Of a stretch of 64,000 bases of DNA, positions 1-8,774 are shown one piece after another; position 1 is the first letter of the stretch; the number at the start of each line of letters is the position of its first letter. Under the pieces are notes generated by a model that searched no databases, was not told where the DNA came from, and saw nothing but the letters and a program-made list of their open reading frames with translations. The stretch covers positions 41,723 to 105,722 of the forward strand of contig JAFVSR010000063.1 of the NCBI GenBank assembly GCA_017503645.1. The letters run 5' to 3'. Source of the DNA: Bacteroidaceae bacterium. GTDB taxonomy: Bacteria > Bacteroidota > Bacteroidia > Bacteroidales > Bacteroidaceae. A program made the translations under genes and the position numbers.

Positions 1-55
1 GGTGAATGAAATGAAACAGCTTATGCAAGCCGAAAAGGATAAGAAAACAGAATAG
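1..55 (+). CDS. C-terminal end of an unidentified protein (partial)
   Basis: An open frame enters from the left edge and ends at TAG 53-55. Only 17 codons are visible (ending ...QAEKDKKTE), a charged, Lys/Glu-rich tail. The product cannot be identified. It lies only a few bases before the helicase start, so the two are probably in one transcription unit. Confidence 0.5.
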   Translation, partial: VNEMKQLMQAEKDKKTE

Positions 56-62
56 CAAAGTG

Positions 63-1403
63 ATGGACAGCATAATAACACGCGAGCAGAGCGCTGCTCT
101 CGACAATCTAAAGATAAAGGCTATAAATCCTATGCAGGAGAGTGCCATTGTGCATTGCCGCGGTGGGGGTAGTATGATATTGTTGTCGCCCACGGGTACG
201 GGAAAGACATTGGCCTATCTGCTGCCATTGCTCGAGCGCATAGACGAGTGCCGTGCCCGAGATGTGCAGGCAATGGTAATTGTTCCCACCCGCGAACTTG
301 CCAGGCAGGTGAACGAGGTGTGGCGTGGTATGAAGGTGCCACACCAAATGGTTGCGCTCTATGGCGGCCGCCCGGTGGAACAGGAGGCTGCTATGTTTGC
401 CGGCGCATCGCCCGTGGTTGTGGTAGGTACGCCCGGTCGTCTTATCGACCATATAAAAAAGGGAACATTCGCCGTGGATGCCTGTTCGCTTGTGGTTATA
501 GACGAGTTTGACAAATGCCTGGAAATGGGCTTTCGCGACGAGATGGAGAGCCTGCTGGCTCTTATGCCTGCGGTGCAGGCACGCTATCTGTTGTCGGCTA
601 CCGATGCACCCGAAATACCTCTCTTTGCGGGAACCGCCTATGGCAAACCGCTCGATTTCCGTACCGATGGAGCGCAGCCGCTTGCACGCACGTCGTTCTA
701 CAGCGTTACTACAACCCCCGATGAACGTTTACAATCGCTATTCCGTCTTTTGTGCTCGTTCAACGGCGAGCCTGCGATAGTATTTTGCAATTTCCGCGAG
801 AGTGTCGATGAGGTACGTGCCTTCCTCTCCAAAAACGGATTGCGCTGCGCGGCCTATCACGGTGCTATGGAGCAGAAGGATAGAGAACTCGCGCTATACC
901 GTTTCACAGCCTCCTGTACCAATATCCTTGTAAGCACGGACATAGCTGCACGAGGGCTCGACATAAAGGATGTAAAACACGTGGTGCACTACCAGCGTGC
1001 CCTGAGTGCCGATATCTTCACCCACCGCAACGGGCGCACAGCCCGTTGGGAGGCTCTGGGTGCTGTATATATGTTAGCCTTCGAGGGTAAGGAATTGCCC
1101 GACTATGTTCCCGAAATGGTCGAGGAGTATGCATTGCCGCGTAAGGCTGTGTTGCCGCAGGCGGCGCAGTGGGCGGCAATATATGTGGGCAAGGGTAAGC
1201 GCGACAAGATAAGCCGTGGCGACCTTGCAGGCTTCTTTATGAAAAAGGGTGGCCTGCGTGCCGACGAGGTGGGCACCATTATGGTGTTCGACCGCTACTC
1301 CTATGTGGCTGTGAAGATGAACAGGATGCGCGATGTGCTGAAAACCGTGCAGGGTGAAAAAATCAAGGGTATTAAAACCATATTCGAACCGGTGAGGGGG
1401 TAA
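63..1403 (+). CDS. dbpA: DEAD-box family ATP-dependent RNA helicase with DbpA-type RNA-binding domain
   Basis: Likely RNA helicase acting on 23S rRNA during large-subunit assembly, as known for DbpA. Visible motifs, in order: motif I SPTGTGKT, PTREL, TPGR, motif II written DEFD instead of DEAD, motif III SAT, STDIAARGLD and HRNGRTAR. The last ~75 residues (WAAIYVGKGKRDKISRGD..., FDRYSYVAV, KIKGIK) match the DbpA RNA-binding fold, which targets hairpin 92 of 23S rRNA in well-studied members. No typical upstream aromatic/Gln Q-motif is evident. An in-frame GTG at 60 directly precedes ATG 63; ATG is preferred. The start is 7 nt after the stop of the previous gene. Confidence 0.88.
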   Translation: MDSIITREQSAALDNLKIKAINPMQESAIVHCRGGGSMILLSPTGTGKTLAYLLPLLERIDECRARDVQAMVIVPTRELARQVNEVWRGMKVPHQMVALYGGRPVEQEAAMFAGASPVVVVGTPGRLIDHIKKGTFAVDACSLVVIDEFDKCLEMGFRDEMESLLALMPAVQARYLLSATDAPEIPLFAGTAYGKPLDFRTDGAQPLARTSFYSVTTTPDERLQSLFRLLCSFNGEPAIVFCNFRESVDEVRAFLSKNGLRCAAYHGAMEQKDRELALYRFTASCTNILVSTDIAARGLDIKDVKHVVHYQRALSADIFTHRNGRTARWEALGAVYMLAFEGKELPDYVPEMVEEYALPRKAVLPQAAQWAAIYVGKGKRDKISRGDLAGFFMKKGGLRADEVGTIMVFDRYSYVAVKMNRMRDVLKTVQGEKIKGIKTIFEPVRG

Positions 1404-1425
1404 TCTGCTTTTTTGCCCGAATGTG

Positions 1426-1455
1426 TTGTGATTCATTCTTTTTTGTTTATATTTG
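1426..1455 (+). promoter_or_regulatory. Bacteroidetes-type promoter for the Asn-rich secreted protein
   Basis: TTG at 1426-1428 and TATATTTG at 1448-1455 are separated by 19 nt. This fits the -33 TTG / -7 TAnnTTTG consensus of the Bacteroides primary sigma factor. The start codon is 40 nt downstream. Confidence 0.6.
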
Positions 1456-1495
1456 CGAAAAATAAATATTTGTAAACCAATAAAAAAGAAAAGCT

Positions 1496-2005
1496 ATGAA
1501 AAACGGAAAACAACTGTTTGGAAGGGCGTTGCCTTTAATATCCTTAATGTTTTGTATGTTTGTGGTGCTTCCTGCAAGTGCGCAGAGTAACCTGCAGAAG
1601 ATAAACGAAGCTCTAACGATTTTGAATAATTCTATTTCGAATTTAAACAATCAAATAAACAACAATAACTCGAATAACAGTTATAACTATAATTCAAACA
1701 GTAATTACAACTCGAATAGTAATTACAACTCAAACAATAGTTATGACTACAGCGACGACTATGATTCGTCGAATGAAATAGCAACAAGTAATCGTCAGAG
1801 AGCATATGATAATATGGCTAACCGCGCAGCCAAGTTATACAGTGACCTCACTGCAAAACGATATTCAGGCAGTTCAAGAACGCATTCTACCGATGTTTCA
1901 ACCTACAACAAATTGCGTCGCGAGATGCGCAAATACCGCAATCAGGCAAGACGCGAAGGTATAATTCTGCAAAAGTCGGAATATGAGGATTTGTCTGTAA
2001 ACTGA
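1496..2005 (+). CDS. secreted Asn/Ser/Tyr-rich low-complexity protein
   Basis: A 169-aa protein of unknown function. A Sec signal peptide is clear: charged n-region MKNGKQ, a hydrophobic stretch around residues 10-26, and a likely cut after ...PASAQ. Mature residues ~45-90 are a low-complexity tract of Asn, Ser and Tyr built on a short SNYN-type period, then an acidic Tyr/Asp patch (YDYSDDYDSS). The C-terminal third is basic and probably helical (KLRREMRKYRNQARREG). It has its own promoter and ends before a strong hairpin, so it appears monocistronic. The Asn tract is repetitive in DNA (aayaryaaytayaay type) and may vary in length. No domain was recognised. Confidence 0.75.
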   Translation: MKNGKQLFGRALPLISLMFCMFVVLPASAQSNLQKINEALTILNNSISNLNNQINNNNSNNSYNYNSNSNYNSNSNYNSNNSYDYSDDYDSSNEIATSNRQRAYDNMANRAAKLYSDLTAKRYSGSSRTHSTDVSTYNKLRREMRKYRNQARREGIILQKSEYEDLSVN

Positions 2006-2023
2006 CAAGCGCGTGCATTTGTA

Positions 2024-2063
2024 AGCATAAACAGCAGTTCCCGTGGGAACTGCTGTTTATGCT
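2024..2063. terminator. 19-bp perfect hairpin terminator
   Basis: Arms 2024-2042 and 2045-2063 are perfectly complementary around a 2-nt centre. The hairpin lies 18 nt after the stop of the Asn-rich protein gene. There is no long T-run, as is common for Bacteroidetes terminators. Confidence 0.7.
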
Positions 2064-2346
2064 TTGTGTATATTCAATTGTTGCACAAATGGCGCTTAAA
2101 TGTGCTGCTTTGTGCAATTTTATGCATTAAAAACGAATATTTGTCAGGCTGTTGATAACTTTTTTTAGCAAAAAGGCAAAAAAATGTTGTTGTAGTTATT
2201 CTCTCTTAAAAAAAGAGCTATCTTTGCACCTTTCTTTGTTGAATATCACAAGGAAAGGCTGCCGGTGCGCTTTGCTGCCACAGCAGTCTCGTTTTATTTT
2301 TATAAGGCAGAAAATAAACTATAATACATAACGATTTTTTTTGATT
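2064..2346. other. intergenic region with a serC promoter-like site and ~110-nt leader
   Basis: No gene was seen. TATCTTTG at 2219-2226 is a good -7 element for serC, though no TTG sits at the usual distance. The implied leader from about 2232 to 2346 is long for this genome and contains short complementary stretches (for example GGCTGCCGG with later CAGCAG), but no known riboswitch was recognised. A small inverted repeat, TTGCACAAA/TTTGTGCAA, lies at 2081-2089 and 2109-2117. Confidence 0.4.
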
Positions 2347-3414
2347 ATGAAGAAGATTAATTTTAATGCAGGGCCCTCTGTTATGCCACAAGAGGTATTT
2401 GATGCTGCTGCAAAGGCTGTTCTCGATTTTAATGGCATTGGCCTCTCTATATTGGAAATAAGCCACCGTTCAAAGGATTTCGTAGCTGTGCTTGACGAAG
2501 CGCGTGCGCTTTTCAAAGAGATACTCGATATCCCCGATGGATACACAACACTTTTCCTCGGCGGTGGTGCAAGTATGCAGTTCTGTATGGTGCCTTATAA
2601 CTTTCTCAAGACAAAGGCTGCATATCTAAACACCGGTACCTGGTCGCTGAAGGCGCTGAAGGAGGCGCAGATTCTTGGTGAGGCCGTTGAGGTAGCTTCT
2701 TCAAAAGACAAGCTCTACAGCTATATTCCCAAGGATTATGTAATCCCTGCCGATGCCGATTATTTCCACATTACCACAAACAACACCATCTATGGTACCG
2801 AAATTCGTCACGACATCGATTCTCCCGTACCCTTGATTGCCGATATGTCGTCGGATATCTTCTCTCGTCCCATCGACGTGAGCAAGTATAACTGCATCTA
2901 CGGCGGTGCGCAAAAGAATCTTGCCCCCGCCGGTGTGGCTTTTGCCATTGTAAAAGAGGATGCCCTGGGCCAGGTGGACCGCAAGATACCTTCGATGCTC
3001 AACTATCGCACACACATCGATGGCGGTTCAATGTACAACACTCCTCCCGTGTTCCCCATCTATGTGGCTTTGGAGAATTTGCGTTGGATAAAGGCGCAGG
3101 GTGGTGTGTGCGAAATGCAGCGCCGTGCCGAATTGCGTTCGCAAATGCTGTATGACGAGGTTGACCGCAACCGTATGTTCAAGGGAACAGCTGCCGTTGA
3201 GGACCGTTCGGTTATGAACATCGACTTTGTTATGGCCGACGAGTACAAGGAACTTGAGGCCGACTTTATGCAGTTTGCCACCTCAAAGGGTATCTGCAAC
3301 ATCAAGGGCCACCGCTCGATTGGCGGTTTCCGCGCATCTTGCTACAATGCAATGCCTATAGAGGGTGTGCAGCGCTTGGTAGATTGTATGAAGGAGTTTG
3401 AACAGTCAAAATAA
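2347..3414 (+). CDS. serC: phosphoserine aminotransferase
   Basis: PLP enzyme of fold type I that converts 3-phosphohydroxypyruvate and glutamate to O-phosphoserine, the second step of serine synthesis; the family also serves pyridoxal phosphate synthesis. The 355-aa length is normal. Family signatures are the N-terminus [13 protein letters not shown], the [11 protein letters not shown] segment, and the [11 protein letters not shown] segment with the PLP-binding lysine. ATG 2347 is preferred over the TTG at 2341 because [10 protein letters not shown] is the usual family start. serA follows after 15 nt, so the two form an operon. Confidence 0.95.
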   Translation: MKKINFNAGPSVMPQEVFDAAAKAVLDFNGIGLSILEISHRSKDFVAVLDEARALFKEILDIPDGYTTLFLGGGASMQFCMVPYNFLKTKAAYLNTGTWSLKALKEAQILGEAVEVASSKDKLYSYIPKDYVIPADADYFHITTNNTIYGTEIRHDIDSPVPLIADMSSDIFSRPIDVSKYNCIYGGAQKNLAPAGVAFAIVKEDALGQVDRKIPSMLNYRTHIDGGSMYNTPPVFPIYVALENLRWIKAQGGVCEMQRRAELRSQMLYDEVDRNRMFKGTAAVEDRSVMNIDFVMADEYKELEADFMQFATSKGICNIKGHRSIGGFRASCYNAMPIEGVQRLVDCMKEFEQSK

Positions 3415-3429
3415 TTTAGAATTTATATT

Positions 3430-4350
3430 ATGAAAAAGATATTGGTTGCCACCGAGAAACCCTTTGCTGCGGTTGCCGTGAATGGCATAAAAGAGGTTGC
3501 CGAAAAGGCAGGATACGAGGTTGTTCTTTTGGAAAAATATGCCGACAAGGCAGCGCTGCTTGCTGCAGTTGCCGATGTTGATGCCATAATAATACGCAGC
3601 GACGTGATAGACGCCGAGGTTATGGATGCCGCCAAGCAGTGCAAGATAGTTGTGCGCGCGGGTGCCGGCTTCGATAACGTGGACCTGGCTGCTGCCACAG
3701 AGCGCGGTATATGTGTGATGAACACCCCGGGCCAGAACTCCAACGCTGTTGCCGAGCTTGCCTTTGGTATGATGGTTTATGCCTACCGCAATATGTACAA
3801 CGGTACATCGGGTATGGAGCTGAAGGGTAAAAAACTCGGTATTCACGCCTATGGTAATGTGGGGCGCAACGTGGGCCGCATAGCCAAGGGCTTTGGTATG
3901 GATATTTATATCTACGATATATTTACTCCTCAGGAGATTGTGGATGCCGATGGTGTGAAGCGTGTGGACTCGGCCGAGGAACTTTACAAGATGTGCGATG
4001 TGGTATCACTGCACGTTCCTGCCACCCCCGAAACAAAGAACTCCATTGGCAAGGCGCTTGTAGGCTCTATGCCCAAGAAGGCATTGCTTGTGAACACCGC
4101 CCGCAAGGAGGTTATCAACGAGCCCGAGCTCATAGAGCTTATGGCAGAGCGCACCGATATTAAGTATGTTACCGACATCGCTCCCGCGGCATTGGAGGAG
4201 TTCTCTAAATTTGAGGGCCGTTTCTTTGCCACTCCCAAGAAGATGGGTGCGCAGACTGCCGAGGCAAACATCAATGCCGGTATAGCGGCTGCCAAGCAGA
4301 TTGTAGCCTTCTTTGAGGAGGGTTGCGAGCGTTTCCGCGTAAATAAATAA
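3430..4350 (+). CDS. serA: D-3-phosphoglycerate dehydrogenase-like 2-hydroxyacid dehydrogenase
   Basis: NAD-dependent oxidation of 3-phosphoglycerate to 3-phosphohydroxypyruvate, the first step of serine synthesis. At 306 aa it contains only the catalytic and Rossmann domains and lacks the ACT or ASB regulatory domain of longer SerA proteins, so allosteric serine inhibition by that route is not expected. Seen in the sequence: substrate-binding RAGAGFDNVD, the nucleotide-binding region GIHAYGNVGRNVGRIA, and NTARKEVINE. The usual catalytic His region near the C-terminus (typically H-G/C-x) reads KKMGAQTAEA, as in Bacteroidales homologues with a degenerate motif. It is co-transcribed with serC. 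Confidence 0.88.
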   Translation: MKKILVATEKPFAAVAVNGIKEVAEKAGYEVVLLEKYADKAALLAAVADVDAIIIRSDVIDAEVMDAAKQCKIVVRAGAGFDNVDLAAATERGICVMNTPGQNSNAVAELAFGMMVYAYRNMYNGTSGMELKGKKLGIHAYGNVGRNVGRIAKGFGMDIYIYDIFTPQEIVDADGVKRVDSAEELYKMCDVVSLHVPATPETKNSIGKALVGSMPKKALLVNTARKEVINEPELIELMAERTDIKYVTDIAPAALEEFSKFEGRFFATPKKMGAQTAEANINAGIAAAKQIVAFFEEGCERFRVNK

Positions 4351-4424
4351 AATGCGTCATAGGCTTGCATTGCTTCTTCGCAACCCGTGCTGTGGGACTT
4401 TGCCGCACTACGCACGACCATTGC

Positions 4425-4524
4425 TGCAATGCTCGCCGATAACAAAACGTTGTTTTGTCATTCCGAACGAATGTGAGGAATCTTTTTTAGATTTCTCGTC
4501 GCTTCGCTCCGTCGAAATGACAAT
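4425..4524. repeat. dispersed inverted-repeat element, copy 1
   Basis: The core at 4455-4524 begins TTGTCATTCCGAACG and ends CGTCGAAATGACAA, so its ends are inverted repeats of each other. AGGAATCT and AGATTTCT in the middle also face each other. An upstream extension (CTCGCCGAT-ACAAAAC-GTTTTGT) is shared with the copy near 28.8 kb. It lies between serA and the DUF1015 gene and could fold as one long hairpin in RNA. Confidence 0.75.
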
Positions 4525-4557
4525 TTGTTGTCAGATTATTATAACAACTAATAAACT

Positions 4558-5805
4558 ATGGCAGTAGTCAAACCATTCAAAGGTGTGCGCCCTCCGCGTG
4601 AACTTGTGGAACAGGTGCAGAGCCGCCCATACGATGTACTCAATTCCGATGAGGCCCGTGCCGAGGCCGGCGACAATGAAAAGTCGTTGTACCACATAAT
4701 ACGCCCCGAGATTGATTTCCCGGTGGGTACCGACGAACACGCCCCCGAGGTGTATGCCAAGGCTGCGGAGAATTTCGCGAAATTCAAGCAGCAGGGGTGG
4801 CTTGTGCAGGATGGCAAGGAGCAGTATTACATATATGCACAGACTATGAATGGCCACACACAGTATGGTTTGGTGGTATGTGCATATGTGAACGACTATC
4901 TAAATGGTGTAATTAAAAAGCACGAACTCACCCGCAAGGATAAGGAGGAGGATCGTATGCGCCACGTGCGTGTGAACAATGCCAATATTGAACCGGTATT
5001 TTTTGCCTACCCCGACAACAGTGTGCTCGATGCCATTGTGGCGCGTTACACCGCCAGTGAACCGGAATACGATTTCACTGCAAAGCTCGATGGGTTCCGC
5101 CACCAATTGTGGGTGGTGAACGATGATGCCGACATTGCTGCCATAACCGGGGAATTTGCCGCTATGCCCTCACTTTACATTGCCGACGGGCATCACCGCT
5201 CGGCCGCAGCTGCGCTTGTGGGCAAGGAGAAGGCCGATAATAACCCTGCACACCGCGGCGACGAGGAGTACAACTATTTTATGGCTGTGTGCTTCCCCGC
5301 AGGGCAGCTCACCATCATTGACTACAACCGTGTGGTCAAGGACCTCAACGGCCTTTCGTCGGCCGATTTCCTAAAAGCATTGGAGCAGAACTTCCTGGTT
5401 GAGAGAATGGGCGAGGATATATATAAGCCCGCTGCGCTGCACACTTTCTCGCTCTACCTCGAGGGCTGCTGGTATAAACTCACCGCCAAAGAGGGAGTGT
5501 ATGACGATGGAGACCCCATTGGTGTGCTCGATGTTACAATATCATCGAACCTCATATTGAGGGATATTCTGGGAATCACCGACCTGCGCACCGACAAAAG
5601 AATAGATTTTGTAGGTGGCATTCGCGGCTTGGGCGAGCTTAAACGTCGCGTGGACAGCGGTGAAATGAAGATGGCGCTTGCCCTCTATCCTGTTTCTATG
5701 AAACAGCTCATCGACATTGCCGACACCGGTAACATTATGCCGCCCAAAACAACCTGGTTCGAGCCTAAATTGCGTTCGGGGTTAGTAATTCACGAATTGT
5801 CGTAG
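4558..5805 (+). CDS. DUF1015 family protein (serine-operon associated)
   Basis: A 415-aa protein of the DUF1015 family, recognised by the N-terminal FKGVRPPRE, the RPYDVL segment and the conserved ADGHHRSAAA motif near residue 208. The biochemical role is not established to my knowledge. The family often sits beside serC and serA, as here, which points to serine or phosphoserine metabolism; that is inference. The ADGHHR motif and the several conserved Asp, Glu and His residues are compatible with metal binding. No signal peptide or membrane segment is present. The preceding 200 nt hold the inverted-repeat element, so it may be transcribed with serA or from its own promoter. Confidence 0.85.
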   Translation: MAVVKPFKGVRPPRELVEQVQSRPYDVLNSDEARAEAGDNEKSLYHIIRPEIDFPVGTDEHAPEVYAKAAENFAKFKQQGWLVQDGKEQYYIYAQTMNGHTQYGLVVCAYVNDYLNGVIKKHELTRKDKEEDRMRHVRVNNANIEPVFFAYPDNSVLDAIVARYTASEPEYDFTAKLDGFRHQLWVVNDDADIAAITGEFAAMPSLYIADGHHRSAAAALVGKEKADNNPAHRGDEEYNYFMAVCFPAGQLTIIDYNRVVKDLNGLSSADFLKALEQNFLVERMGEDIYKPAALHTFSLYLEGCWYKLTAKEGVYDDGDPIGVLDVTISSNLILRDILGITDLRTDKRIDFVGGIRGLGELKRRVDSGEMKMALALYPVSMKQLIDIADTGNIMPPKTTWFEPKLRSGLVIHELS

Positions 5806-5809
5806 TTTG

Positions 5810-6436
5810 ATGCAGATAACCGACGATACATACAAGACAATAGAGGAACAAGGCGAGGGAATTTACACCGAAAAAAGGAGTAAATTCCTCGCCTTTGCTA
5901 TTCCTGTGACCACCATTGAACAGGTGAAGGAGCAGGTGGATGCCTACCAGAAGAAGTACTACGATGCCCGCCACGTGTGCTACGCATATCGCTTGGGCGA
6001 GCGTGGCGAGCAGGAACGTTCCAACGATAACGGTGAGCCGTCGGGCACGGCGGGCAAGCCTATTCTTGGGCAGATACACAGCAAGGAGCTAACCAATGTG
6101 CTAGTGATTGTGGTGCGTTATTTCGGTGGCGTGAAGTTGGGTACAAGCGGGCTCATAGTTGCCTATCGTTTGGCTGCAGCCGAGGCATTGGAGGCTGTTC
6201 CCCACATTGAGAAAACAATAAATTCTGAAATTACACTGCGTTTTTCCTACCCTCTGCTAAATGATGTGCTGCGCATAGTAAAGGAGGAGGCTCCCAAAGT
6301 GGTGGAGCAAGTGTTCGATAATGAGTGTGTGGTGCGCTTGTCGATGCGCTTGTCGCGTATGCCGCGCCTTGTGGAGCGCTACGAGAAACTATCCATAGCC
6401 AGCAAAGGCGATTTGAAGATGGAGAAACCCGAATGA
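5810..6436 (+). CDS. yigZ: YigZ/IMPACT family protein
   Basis: A 208-aa protein of the YigZ/IMPACT family (UPF0029 N-terminal domain plus a ferredoxin-like C-terminal domain). Key family signatures are RSKFLAF near the start, DARHVCYAYR, the NDNGEPSGTAGKPIL block and VVRYFGGVKLGTSGL. The eukaryotic homologue IMPACT regulates Gcn2; the bacterial role is unclear. ATG 5810 is preferred to an upstream TTG at 5807. It begins 4 nt after the DUF1015 stop, so the two are translationally close. Confidence 0.92.
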   Translation: MQITDDTYKTIEEQGEGIYTEKRSKFLAFAIPVTTIEQVKEQVDAYQKKYYDARHVCYAYRLGERGEQERSNDNGEPSGTAGKPILGQIHSKELTNVLVIVVRYFGGVKLGTSGLIVAYRLAAAEALEAVPHIEKTINSEITLRFSYPLLNDVLRIVKEEAPKVVEQVFDNECVVRLSMRLSRMPRLVERYEKLSIASKGDLKMEKPE

Positions 6437-6472
6437 CGGGTGCATAAATAGGTTTTAATAAATTATCACATT

Positions 6473-7699
6473 ATGGCAAAACTGTTTACTCCCTTTAGAA
6501 TAGCTGTGAGCGCGTGGCAGAGAACCAATCTTATGCTGCGCATATCAATGGGCATAGTTGTAGGTGCCATTTTGGCATTGCTGCTCCCCGGGCAAAATGG
6601 CATAGCTATGCTTGGCGACCTGTTTGTGGGTGCGCTCAAGGCCGTAGCTCCCATTTTAGTGTTTGTGCTGGTTACATCCTCGGTATCAAAGGCGCGTGAG
6701 GGGTTGGGCCGCAGGTTCAGAATGGTTATTTCGCTTTATATTCTTACCACGCTTATGGCGGCTGTTCTTGCGGTGCTAGTGAGTGAACTTTTCCCTGTAA
6801 ACATTGTGCTTGCCAATGTGGAGAGTGTGGGTAGCGCAGCCCCGGGTGCATTGAGCGATGTGTTCCACAATATTGTAACCGATATAATGAGCAACCCTGT
6901 GACGGCGGTTATGAAGGCCAACTATTTGAGCATCCTGTTCTGGGCGATAGTGTTTGGCCTGGCGCTGAAAAAACTTGCTACCGCTGCCACCATAAATATT
7001 ATTCACGACTGTGCCGAGGCTGTTTCGCAGGTTGTGCGTTGGGTTATTCAGTGCGCACCGTTCGGCATATTGGGCTTGGTGTATAGTTCGGTGTCGGCAA
7101 GCGGTTTGGAGATATTTACCACATACGGCAAGCTGCTGTTGCTGCTTGTGGGAAGTATGTGTGTGGTGTCGGTTGTTCTCAACCCTGCCGTTGTGTGGAT
7201 GCTTATAAGGCGTAACCCCTATCCTTTGCTGTGGCAGTGTCTTAAGGAGAGTGCCGTGAGTGCATTCTTCACTCGTTCGTCGGCAGCCAATATACCTGTG
7301 AATATGGCGCTGTGCAAACGTATGGGGGTTGACGAGGATTTCTATTCGGTGAGCATTCCGCTTGGCAGTACCATAAATATGAACGGTGCGGCTGTAACAA
7401 TCACTGTTATGACCTTGGCCACTTGCAGCACTATGGGGGTAGAGGTCTCCTTGGGCAGCGCCTTGTTGCTAAGTATTGTGGCCACATTGGCTGCCTGTGG
7501 CGCTTCGGGTGTGGCCGGCGGTTCGTTGTTGCTCATCCCTATGGCTTGTTCGCTCTTTGGCATAAGCAACGATGTGGCAATGCAGGTGGTGGCTGTGGGC
7601 TTTATTATCGGGGTGGTGCAGGATTCGGTGGAAACTGCTCTCAATTCCAGTGGCGATGCTATGTTCACCATAGCCACCGATATGCATAACCGCCTGTAA
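6473..7699 (+). CDS. sstT: Na+/serine-threonine symporter
   Basis: Sodium-coupled uptake of serine and threonine through the inner membrane (DAACS/SLC1 family). The 408-aa length and alternating hydrophobic segments match SstT. Typical segments are RISMGIVVGAILALLLP, the Ser-rich FFTRSSAANIPVN, and the GSTINMNGAAVTI re-entrant region that carries Na+/substrate contacts. It closes a run that starts with serC and serA, so serine synthesis, DUF1015 and serine transport lie together. A strong bidirectional hairpin follows. Confidence 0.92.
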   Translation: MAKLFTPFRIAVSAWQRTNLMLRISMGIVVGAILALLLPGQNGIAMLGDLFVGALKAVAPILVFVLVTSSVSKAREGLGRRFRMVISLYILTTLMAAVLAVLVSELFPVNIVLANVESVGSAAPGALSDVFHNIVTDIMSNPVTAVMKANYLSILFWAIVFGLALKKLATAATINIIHDCAEAVSQVVRWVIQCAPFGILGLVYSSVSASGLEIFTTYGKLLLLLVGSMCVVSVVLNPAVVWMLIRRNPYPLLWQCLKESAVSAFFTRSSAANIPVNMALCKRMGVDEDFYSVSIPLGSTINMNGAAVTITVMTLATCSTMGVEVSLGSALLLSIVATLAACGASGVAGGSLLLIPMACSLFGISNDVAMQVVAVGFIIGVVQDSVETALNSSGDAMFTIATDMHNRL

Positions 7700-7741
7700 G
7701 CAGCGACAGGAAATAATTGGTATAAATAAAAATCCTATAAA

Positions 7742-7772
7742 CACAAAAACCACCCGATGGGTGGTTTTTGTG
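7742..7772. terminator. bidirectional terminator between sstT and the FKBP gene
   Basis: Arms 7742-7755 and 7759-7772 form a 14-bp perfect stem around GAT. T-rich and A-rich sides suit termination from both directions, as expected between convergent genes. Confidence 0.85.
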
Positions 7773-7790
7773 TGTTTATGTGTGTGGTAT

Positions 7791-8774
7791 TTACTTACCG
7801 GGGTTAACGTCGAGGAGTTCAACCACAAAGCAGAGAGCCTCGTTGGGGCCTATGTCGGCGCCGGCACCTCTCTCGCCGTATGCGAGTTCTGCGGGTATCC
7901 ACAATGTGATTTTACCGCCTTTACCCACAAGCTGCAATCCCTCACCCCAGCCTTTGATTACTCTGTTAAGAGGGAAATCTATGGGAGCGTTGCGCTTGTA
8001 GCTGCTGTCGAATACCTTGCCTGTGCGGGTTGTTCCCTCGTAGTGTACCTTTACCACGTCCTCGATAGATGTGGGTTTTGCGCTCATATCACCCTCTTTC
8101 TCTATCTTGTAGAGAAGGCCGCTTTCGGTCTTTTTAACACCGCTCTTTTTCTCTATCTTTGCAAGCCACTCTTGTGATGCCTTTTTGTTCTGTGCGGGTA
8201 TTTTTACGGTGAAATATTCTCTCATATATCTGTCGGCCTCTATGTTGCTCATAGGCGCTTTGCCATCGCGCACCTCGTTGATACCCTTCTCAATCCACAC
8301 CATCTGCAAGGGGATGTTGTTTCTTGCAATGCCCAAACCGGCATCTGCACCAACGAATGCCGATGTAAGCAGGCGGGTGTGCTCGTCGGTGTAGAGGGGT
8401 GTGTTGCCTGTGGAGTCGGTCTTGGCAGCCTGTATCTGCTGTTGGCGCTCACGGCCGAATACCTTCAGATAGATGGCCTGCATATTTTCTTCCTTGATGG
8501 TGTCGGTGCCTACGACAACCTCCTCGCCCAATGCTATGTTTGAGAGGGTGGAGATGATGCAATCGGCATCGAGTTCAAGTTCCTTTACTATACCTTTGTC
8601 TATGAACAGTTGGTGGCCTATTGCCATACCATAGACATAGGAGATGCTGTCCATCTTGTTAAGACTACCTTTTGTGATGGTAGCTGCGCTCTCGTTGCTG
8701 CTGCAAGAGATTGCTGCCACTGCCATAACGGCTGCGGCAATTGTGAATAATGCTTTTTTCATTTTTATTTTCAT
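7791..8774 (-). CDS. FKBP-type peptidyl-prolyl isomerase lipoprotein
   Basis: Periplasmic or outer-membrane-anchored proline isomerase. The signal peptide ends in a lipobox (AAISC-SSN), giving lipidation near residue 24. Residues ~40-225 form the helical FkpA/Mip-type N-terminal dimerisation region (MDSISYVYGMAIGHQL). The C-terminal ~100 residues are the FKBP domain, with VHYEGTTRTGKVFDSS, VIKGWGEGL and IPAELAYGERGAG. A second ATG four codons downstream (8762) is an alternative start. The gene overlaps the upstream kinase gene by one base, so the two are translationally coupled. Confidence 0.92.
   Translation of the reverse strand: MKIKMKKALFTIAAAVMAVAAISCSSNESAATITKGSLNKMDSISYVYGMAIGHQLFIDKGIVKELELDADCIISTLSNIALGEEVVVGTDTIKEENMQAIYLKVFGRERQQQIQAAKTDSTGNTPLYTDEHTRLLTSAFVGADAGLGIARNNIPLQMVWIEKGINEVRDGKAPMSNIEADRYMREYFTVKIPAQNKKASQEWLAKIEKKSGVKKTESGLLYKIEKEGDMSAKPTSIEDVVKVHYEGTTRTGKVFDSSYKRNAPIDFPLNRVIKGWGEGLQLVGKGGKITLWIPAELAYGERGAGADIGPNEALCFVVELLDVNPGK

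Noticed and set aside
63-1403. DEFD in place of DEAD in the helicase as evidence of inactivation
   Set aside because: The two aspartates and glutamate needed for catalysis are kept, all other motifs are intact, and similar variants appear in related Bacteroidetes helicases.
1660-1770. Short tandem repeats considered as a CRISPR array
   Set aside because: The repeats are codon-periodic and in frame within the secreted Asn-rich protein; there are no spacers of uniform length.
2081-2117. TTGCACAAA/TTTGTGCAA inverted repeat as an operator
   Set aside because: It is far from the serC -7 element and has a 19-nt loop; there is not enough to call a binding site.
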